Positions 56,950 to 64,000 of a DNA stretch of 64,000 nucleotides are shown here, one piece after another (position 1 is the stretch's first letter; every line of letters begins with the position of its first letter). The position numbers and the translations under genes are program-made. The stretch is taken from assembly GCF_037126465.1 (NCBI RefSeq), contig NC_088209.1, positions 2,046,001-2,110,000 on the forward strand, given 5' to 3'. Source of the stretch: Ornithodoros turicata. Its lineage: Eukaryota > Arthropoda > Arachnida > Ixodida > Argasidae. The notes under the pieces were generated by a model. That model did no database searches. It was not told where the DNA came from and saw only the letters and a program-made list of their open reading frames with translations.

Positions 56950-57555
56950 TGTAGTTCCGTATCGGGACCACTCGTTTTTAAAAATTACTGAAACGGTTAG
57001 GAAAGTAAATATTGCATAGAAGTGGAAGATGGATCATATAGTGAATCTAAAAATGTAAGAATTATAAAATTCTGTGGACTAGAAGTTTTTTTATATGCAT
57101 TTAAACAACCCCATCTGATTCACTTTTAGCGCAGGAGAAACACGGGAATGCTAAGCCTAACGGATTCGAAACTTGCCGTCTTGCGAAAGGTAGGGTCGTC
57201 GAAATGGGCTAAACCACCTCACTTTAGTGAGGTTGGGTTAAGTTAGGTTCTACAGATTGGGGGGGGGTCTGGGGGGGGCGTCGCCCCCCCCCCCCCCCCC
57301 CTCAGGCACGCACTAGGCGGTGCGGGCGTCGAGACTGTGCCTCGGGTTAGGTCAGTAAGGTCCTCAGCCAAGATGGCGGATCGCCATCAAGAAACCGGCG
57401 ATAAAATTAAATTTTTATACATTTTACGCAATATACGAGGGACATTTCTGTTGAATTTCGTTACTAATTACTTCCTCTTTCACGTAAAAGCGTTAGATTT
57501 TTGTTTTTATTCGTTTTTCTTTAAAAAAAGCCAGTGGTCCCGATACGGAACTACA
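56950..57555. mobile_element. 606-bp element with 23-bp perfect inverted ends
   Basis: TGTAGTTCCGTATCGGGACC plus ACT at 56950-56972 is exactly inverted at 57533-57555. Just outside, ATGGG and CCCAT extend the symmetry with one indel. The interior is non-coding and includes a G8/C18 tract at 57259-57302. No TSD was established. Confidence 0.75.
57259..57302. repeat. G-run/C-run tract able to form a hairpin or quadruplex
   Basis: Runs of seven or more G, then TCT, eight G, CGTCG, and about eighteen C follow in direct succession. The G8-CGTCG-C8 core is a perfect inverted repeat. Assembly errors are likely in such runs. Confidence 0.7.
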
Positions 57556-57665
57556 TCCCATTCGATTTTATTTTCCACAAGTGAACCGTATCTCGATGCT
57601 GCGATAGAGTGCCGACAAGTGATCAACTGGCGATGACGCTGCGATGTCGAGCTCCAGGTAGTCAA

Positions 57666-60604
57666 TAATTAATTAAATTAAATTAAATCAAATCAATTTT
57701 TATTGTCCTTTTGGTAGGACGAATAGCTTCCAATTATTATGTTTTTATACATGTACTGGTAATGTGCAAGCGAAACGATTATGTGTATTCAACGTAAGTT
57801 TTGCCACCACCTTTCACCGTTTGATCCGGCCACGAAGATCAGGCGGACAGTCCGATCTCTGAAGGAGGCGCCCCCTCAAAAGAACCCTCTCGCGGCCTTG
57901 GCTATCGTTAAGCGTGTAGACGAAAACACGCTTGCGACGGACTTCTGTGTGGTACTAACGACTCCGGCGGCTGCCTCGACCACGCCACTACACCGCAGTT
58001 TTGTATACAGTTTGACGGCTGAACTTCACCAAGACTGGCCCGGTCCCCCGGAAGTTATGGACCGCGACTTCACACTAATCGAGCTAAAGGCAGCGTTGAA
58101 GCTTGTGAACGCCGGCTCGTCCCCTGGGCCCGATAAAATCACCTATGCCGCCCTACGAAACCTTGACGGGCGGTCACTCCAAGCTCTCCTTCATGTCTAT
58201 AATACGTCTTGGCAACAAGGATTTTTACCACATACATGGAAGGAGGCATTGGTTGTTCCCATCCTGAAACCAGGCAAGGTTTCAGGAAGGCCCACCCCAA
58301 ATGCCCTATCCTCCTTTCGCCCGGTGAGCCTGACAAGCTGTATGGGGAAACTGATGGAGAGAATGGTTTTGCATCGCCTCGACTGGTGGCTCGAAAAACA
58401 ACGTGCGTTCCCTCACGAAATGGCTGGATTTCGTCGCCACCGAAGCTCCATGGATCCAGTTCTCGACTTAGTCTCTACAGTTCAACATGCTCGTGCCCAT
58501 CGACGGATCGTCCGATCGGCTTTCCTCGACATCAAGCACGCATATGATACCGTCTCGCACATTTGTGTGCTGCACGCCTTGCGCTCGTTTGGAGTATCCG
58601 GTCGGCTCTTCATCTGGCTCCAAGACTTCCTTACGGACCGAACTGTCGCTGTCCGTACGTCCCAAGGCCAAAGCCTTCAGCATCCCGTTCCTCAAGGAGT
58701 CCCCCAAGGAAGCATTCTCAGCCCGACACTCTTTAACGTGGTGATGGCCGGCCTACAATCAGTAATTCCTCACGAAGTGTCGTTCTCCGTGTATGCAGAT
58801 GACGTCGCCCTTTGGACAGTAGGAAAATCACGCCCAGCTTTCCAGCGCCGCCTGCAGCTCGCTTTAAACAATATCCATACGTACCTCACGCACCTCGGTA
58901 TGGACCTTTCACCCGAAAAGTGTGTCGAGCTCCCTTTCACGCGTAAAGCTATGGCCAATTTCCCTCTTTGGCTTGGTACAAAGAAGCTTGAACCGGTACG
59001 CTTTCACCGCTTCCTTGGCGTGGTAATCGACTCGGACTTGCGCTGGGCTTGGCACATTAAACACCTTGAAACTAAAGTGCAGCGGTGGCTCCCCGCAATT
59101 CAACATCTTTCTGGCTCAGGATGGGGCTGTGATCAGCGTTCCCTGCTCGCGGTTCACGCGGCATTGGTGAGGGCAACTGTGCTTTACAGCCTTCCTAATC
59201 TGCACAGGATATCAACAACTTCATTAAATACACTTCGGTCCCTGTTTGCTCGAAGCCTTCGTCGATGCCTGGGAGTTCCAAGAATGGCTGAAACACGGCA
59301 AGTACTGGCTGAAGCTGGTGAGCTCCCGATTGAGGTTCTCCGTCAACGGGAAACGGCTCGGCACTACCTCCGTTTGCGTGCTCACATTCTCCGCCACCCG
59401 CTCCTCAGGAAAATTCGATACCGCCCTGAAAGCGACTTCTATCGAGTAGCACAGAGGACACGCCAGACTCTCACTGGCTTTATAACTAAGGACACTATAC
59501 CGCCGGAAGCCCCCTGGTCTCTACCGGTACCGCCCACTTTTGTACGCCTCCCAAACCTTCTGGAAAGAAGAGATCAGGTCCCCCTTCAAGTCCTCCGAGC
59601 CCATTTTCATGCTCTGGTAGACGAGAAGTTTTCTACGTTTACGGCAGCATATACCGATGGCGCATCCCGAAACAACAAGTCCGCCTCAGCATTCGTCATT
59701 TCATCCGAAGGCGTCGTGCACGGAAGACGCCTTTCACATCCAACCTCCTCCACAGCTGCGGAACTCTATGCCATCCTTTTCTTTCTACAACACATATCTG
59801 ATTTTACACCCCGGGAATTGGCAGTCTTTACAGACTCCAAATCTTCACTTCAAGCAATTGAAAATTCCGGCATACGAGGCCCATCCGCACCCCTAGTCAT
59901 AGATGTACCACACTATCTACGCCGCAGGCTAGTTCTCCAGCGGGTTCCAGCCCATTGTGGAGGCGTGGGGAACGAGCAGGCCGACAGCACCGCAGAAGCA
60001 GCACTCTCGTATCGGAAACGGACCCGTATTGTTCTGCTGAGAGGAGACCGCCGTTGAATTCTGCGACGCCTAGTGACACCCCTGGCTTCCCGCCAACGGG
60101 CAACCGACATTCTTCCTCCCTCTATGTTGAGCAGAGTTGATCCAACGCTCGCTTTCCGCATGCCACGAAACACCCCTCGTCAAGATGCTGCATTAATCCA
60201 CCGAATGCGCCTCGATGTGGCCTTTACAGCTCAGTGGCGTTACCGCTTGAGACAAGTTGACTCTCCGACCTGCTGCCACTGTGGTGCTCTTGAGGATCTG
60301 GAGCATATTCTTCTTCATTGCCCTCACTACCAACCTTCCCGAACCACACTCTCCGAGTCTCTTCGTCAGCTCGACTCTCGCCCTTTCTCACTATCGAAAT
60401 TGCTTGGTCCCTGGCCCAATCCAGCCCAGCAACCCTCTGCGCTCAAAGCTCTTCTGACATTTCTGGACACCATCGGACTTCGATCGCTATTGTGAAAGGG
60501 CTCGTTATTTTATTCCCCACATCCCAACCAGCAATGGGGTAGAGTATCGCCTGCGGTGATGAAACTCCCCATTCTCCAAGGTCGAAAATAAAGTTGTTGT
60601 TGTT
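57666..60604 (+). mobile_element. I-like non-LTR retrotransposon, 5'-truncated
   Basis: The 3' end is a (GTT)n run at 60591-60604. GTAGTCAA is found at 57658-57665 and 60605-60612, a plausible 8-bp TSD. The first about 110 bp (57666-57775) is AT-rich and looks like the inverted 3' end of another retroposon (CAATAAAAATTGATTTGATT on the minus strand). A second, shorter copy of the family is at 49453-49599. Confidence 0.75.
57781..60495 (+). pseudogene. I-like ORF2: reverse transcriptase, RNase H, CCHC end
   Basis: One frame of 905 codons is interrupted only by TGA at 60055-60057. RT motifs are in order: SSPGPDKITYAAL, FRPVSLTSCMGKLMERMV, FLDIKHAYDTVSH, PQGVPQGSILSPTLFNVVM, the SVYADDVALW catalytic box and FHRFLGVVIDSDLRW. 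RNase H follows with its four acids visible: AAYTDGASRN, STAAELYAI, VFTDSKSSLQAI and GNEQADSTAEA. After the stop come MRLDVAFTAQWRYRLRQVD and the zinc motif CCHCGALEDLEHILLHC. RNase H indicates the I/Tad group rather than CR1. Endonuclease and ORF1 are absent. The annotated ATG is only the first in frame, not a proven start. Confidence 0.88.
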
Positions 60605-60612
60605 GTAGTCAA

Positions 60613-61738
60613 CGTTTGTCAAGCGAAAGAAATATCCGCGTTTATAAAATTCATGCTTTGTATCCCGTGTCTGTTTCGCCTCACGTAGAGAAAAAGCTTC
60701 CTATGCTATCTATGCATAATTGTTCCGAAGCTGCTGCGCCGGTGTGTCGTTGCACCACTTTCGCGGTAAAGTCAAGCATTGTTGGCGTTCCAATTCGGAA
60801 TTGGCCATAGTACAGTGAATGCCGTTGTATGGGACACATGCAGAGCAATCCTGATGAAATAAAAAACAAGCGCGATAAGTATCCGTTGCGTCACCTTCTC
60901 CTTCTGCCGGCAGCACACGCCGTCGGTCGTCAGAATCTGTGCCGGGAGGACAAAATATCCGGCTGCCTTCGAGTGCCGCTCCGGAGATCACAAAGTGGTG
61001 ACGTGGCGAAGAGCGCCGGTCACGTGGCACCAGAGAGCAGTGACGTTCCCTGCCGCCTGAGCGTCAGCCGGCAGAAAACTGACTCGTGTGAACACAAGGT
61101 TAGGGACTCGTTCGAAGATTCGTTCGCGAATCATTGACGCTAGTGGGTCATGTGACCCTTATCACTACTAGTTTTTTATGCGGAGCCTCTACCGTAGCCA
61201 CTGAGGCGCCAAATTCGAAGTAGGCAGGCACCAGGGGACTGGTTTAAGATTTCTAAGTACTGATCATCAAATACGTACATGAAAAACATGTCCGCCATCT
61301 CACATATTGCCAGAAAGGGCATTTTCATGTATACCTGACAAATAACTTGGATTTATCGAGTGCAGATCACTACCAGCGATACGTATAGCGAGCCGATCAT
61401 AAACAAAAAATCAGAAAACACGTTTTTGATTCTGAATACTTCCACCCATACGACTTCCGCCACAAAGCTCGATATCAACGCGCCGTAGTGAACCAACGCT
61501 AAGATTCCAAAGGAGACCAGCAAGAACAACGCTGCGAGTCGCGGAGAACGCAGCGCCGTGCAGTAGTGAACCAACGCTAAGATTCCAAAGGAGACCACCA
61601 AGAACGCCACAACGCGAGTCGCGGAGAACCGAAGAAACAGTGCGCCGTTTGAGAGCAAACGATTCCATTGCTCTTCGATTCAGCTCGCGAGTGAACGGTT
61701 CTCCTCGTTCTCCTATTCCTTCGATTCAGTTGAGTTCC
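60613..61738. repeat. Non-coding, with a 78-bp tandem duplication
   Basis: GTAGTGAACCAACGCTAAGA followed by TTCCAAAGGAGACC occurs at 61485 and again at 61563; the two units share most of about 75 bp. No gene was recognised in the rest. Confidence 0.6.
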
Positions 61739-62619
61739 CTATCGTTCTTCGATCCCCGGCTTTGCGACTCGCCTTCAGTGCTCTCCGATTCATCCCAGAT
61801 CGTGGGGCTTGGCCAATCGCAAACCGGTAAGCTCTCAGTGTGGCCAATTGAGCTCGTGGCCTGTCATATTCAAGCTTCAGAGGAATGCCGACAGATGGCG
61901 CCCGCACCGGCACTACCTCGAGCGGAAGTAAGCTCGATCGTGGGTGGCTTTTGATTCTTACTTATTCTTCTTCGATATCTTCTTCTTCGATCTTATTCTA
62001 ACAGGTCGCAGTGAGTCTCGCTGTTTCCCGTAGACTAAGTTCATTCTTTTCGAAAGAAACGTGCTGCACAGGTCCATCACTAGTTCTTAAATACATGAGA
62101 GGTCCATGGCGAAAAGAATGTGAGAGGGTTGCACTGCTTGAACTAGTTCAGGGCCGGGGTGCAGGCGAAAAGAATGGACCTACTATGAAGGGGACCAAAA
62201 AATAACTATGAAAGTGAATTTGCGTGACCAAAGAAAGCCCTGCCGAGAGGCGGAAGCAAGCGGAAAGTGGACTGAAGAAAATGTAAACTACGAGAGAATT
62301 ACAGTGCGGCAGAATGAATTGCTTATTTTCTTCATGACAGCGAAAGACGGTCCCATACATGCATTCGCTTATCGCAACATATGACCAATATGGCCGGCAG
62401 GTGACTGTCAGATTTAACGCGCTAATGTGTTGTACGAACACCCCCTCCCCCCCATCATGGAACACACTCGCCCACAAAACAGAACTTACTCAGTACTGTC
62501 TACAACCTACAACGCTGCACATAAGTAGATGTCGGTTCGCCGTTGAGATCGGTCACATGATGTTATGACGTCACGGAAAGATGAACGAAAGAACGAATCT
62601 CTTGAACGGTTCAGTGAAC
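61739..62619 (+). repeat. Dispersed repeat, copy 2 (partner at 3386-4513)
   Basis: Colinear with copy 1 but lacking both of its insertions. It differs by small changes such as an extra TTATTCTTCTTCGATATCTT stretch near 61960. It continues to 62675 through GTTCAC-rich palindromic sequence ending CATCACTAG, a plausible transposon end. Confidence 0.8.
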
Positions 62620-62677
62620 CAAACTGAACTGTACGAACGAGTTCACCAAAGTGAACTGGATTGCTCATCACTAGCAA

Positions 62678-63560
62678 TCAATACGTGCAGCGAGCATTAT
62701 TCAGGCACGTGAAGTACAAAAATTGTATCTGCGTGTAGTAGCAGCTGGACTGTCTGAGCTTCAGTTTGTTCCTGTCAAAGTACAGATAGTTCACGAAGCA
62801 TATTTTTGCTTTAAAATCCACAATAATGTCATTTCGTCTTGAATATGGGTACTTCATTTCCAGTAGTTTTACTTCGTCACCATTCATCACCGTCCATCTG
62901 GAGACCCGCATAGCCATGGTTGATGAAGCATTGTTACAAGACCGGTTCTTGTGACCAGGACACCCTGTAGTTTCTCGAACTCTATCCGTGCAACATCTTC
63001 GTTCAGTATACCATACATTGTGGGTTTGCTTTGAAATTGCTTTCGGTAGAACATTCTTTTTACACGTTCACACTTGTGACCTTTACATACTTTAATGTAG
63101 TGAGCAATAGAGCTTGATAGCCTTCCTTTCCTAAAAACATGCCAAAGAGTATAGGGTTAGATTGCTCGCATGTCATTTCCTGAATCTGTGTGCATTCTTG
63201 GTCGTCCACAACAATTCTGATGTGTAGTCTCCAACACTCTGCTTCCAACATTGTTGTAAAGGTACTCTGCACTGAAAATATTGGCACGGGTACGTCATGC
63301 AGGAGGGAAATTGTGTCAACAACTGCTGGTTGGCATGGCACTTGGTTTTCAATTGCTGCAGTGCTCACTTGAACAAGGCACTCAACCCGTGCCCCCTTAC
63401 TATACAGGGATGTCTCTTTTGCCAATGGTACACCCCATTTTCTTGCAGAAGAGGTACATGATGATGGCTCCTCAAGATTCACATGATGACACAATGCTGC
63501 GATATGTTTGCACTTTCCGAGGCGGCCTGCCCTTCAACTGCATTGTGTCCCGATTATTCA
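62678..63560 (-). pseudogene. SWIM-YqaJ nuclease-like gene, broken
   Basis: On the minus strand, from about 63540: a SWIM-type finger (AGRLGKCKHIAALCHHV) in which the first cysteine pair is spoiled by TGA, then SSCTSSARKWGVPLAKE, a long middle region, and QSKPTMYGILNEDVARIEFE with WLCGSPDG, the entry to a YqaJ/lambda-exonuclease fold. Two stops follow, and in another frame comes LLEMKYPYSRRN, holding the E-x-K catalytic motif, and YYTQIQF. SWIM-YqaJ proteins are encoded by ISL2EU-type transposons and by free-standing arthropod genes; they resemble phage recombination exonucleases. Several lesions rule out function. Confidence 0.75.
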
Positions 63561-64000
63561 TATGTTGGAAAATAAGGTGGTATAGCAATCACAAAACGGT
63601 CACGCTCACCGTATGAACAGGACACACCATTATTCAAAATGAAATATAGCCAAAAGCAATGAAAGATTATTGCCAAAAGACAGGAGAGTTTCGCCTCCAC
63701 ATTGAAAAAATAGAACTGCTGTTCATGTGCTGACATGACGTAACCGAGTTCCGGAAAATCACAGAAAGCTTGAGGATGAAATTACTTAACAATGAGATGC
63801 ACATCAACTTGTATGTTCACATTGTAAGATGCCTTCGACAGACTTGTCTGTGGTAGGCACTTGCCGGTTACTGCGCACGAATCAGCTGTCCACGTCGCTG
63901 ACACGTCCGAAACATGCTTGCTTTTATGCAGCCGAAGACCCTTAACCAGCACTGACTTCCGAAAGTGCCTGTCAGTACCCAGTATTTAAAAAAAAAATCG
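63561..64000. other. No gene recognised
   Basis: Sequence upstream of the SWIM-YqaJ pseudogene on the minus strand. It may contain a further exon, but none could be identified. Confidence 0.35.

Noticed and set aside
55449..61175. One large hAT element bounded by TAGTGATG-type ends
   Set aside because: The ends resemble each other over about 8 bp plus GTTCGCGAA motifs, but the flanking 8-bp sequences do not match and the inner sequence is not symmetrical.

Overview
The window is eukaryotic: genes are split by GT-AG introns, codon phases carry across splice sites, and almost every recognisable feature is a transposable element (TE). The mix (THAP- and BEN-domain genes, CACTA, PIF/Harbinger, hAT, mariner, CR1/L2-like, I-like, Penelope-like, Ty3/gypsy) and the BEN-protein type suggest a chelicerate, most likely a tick. 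That species call is inference. No clear host gene is present apart from one C2H2 zinc-finger exon and a few unassigned exon-like stretches.

Layout. 0-5.4 kb: non-coding repeats, including one copy of a dispersed repeat whose second copy is at 61.7-62.6 kb. 5.44-9.20 kb: a hAT element with perfect 8-bp target-site duplications (TSDs), holding a second hAT, which holds a third element. 11.4-11.9 kb: tail of an L1-like retrotransposon. 12.2-19.3 kb: one CR1/L2-like retrotransposon on the minus strand, split by a TTAA-site element and by a short-LTR retroelement whose two LTRs each carry a different later insertion. 19.4-21.3 kb: broken THAP-DDE transposase gene. 21.4-23.0 kb: 3' half of a Penelope-like element. 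26.8-31.4 kb: element with CTCATGAGG-type repeats at both ends, holding a DD41D mariner. 31.5-43.0 kb: a PIF/Harbinger element whose Myb/SANT-like gene has a hAT-like element in an intron; that element holds a complete 7.35-kb CACTA element. 43.6-50.3 kb: MITEs, a gypsy remnant and simple repeats. 50.7-54.95 kb: two decayed CR1/L2-like elements, tail to tail. 56.0-60.6 kb: MITEs and a long I-like retrotransposon. 62.7-63.6 kb: a broken SWIM-YqaJ nuclease-like gene.

The best candidate for an active, little-described system is the CACTA element at 33412-40757. It has matching termini, subterminal repeats, an apparently intact 858-aa transposase on the plus strand and an intact 7-exon gene for a 246-aa BEN-domain protein running the opposite way. 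A long hairpin lies between the two starts. The layout parallels plant En/Spm, where a second DNA-binding protein assists the transposase, but with a BEN protein in that position (inference).

Because insertions sit inside one another, the window also gives a relative chronology: several TSDs and reading frames show exactly what the pre-insertion sites looked like.
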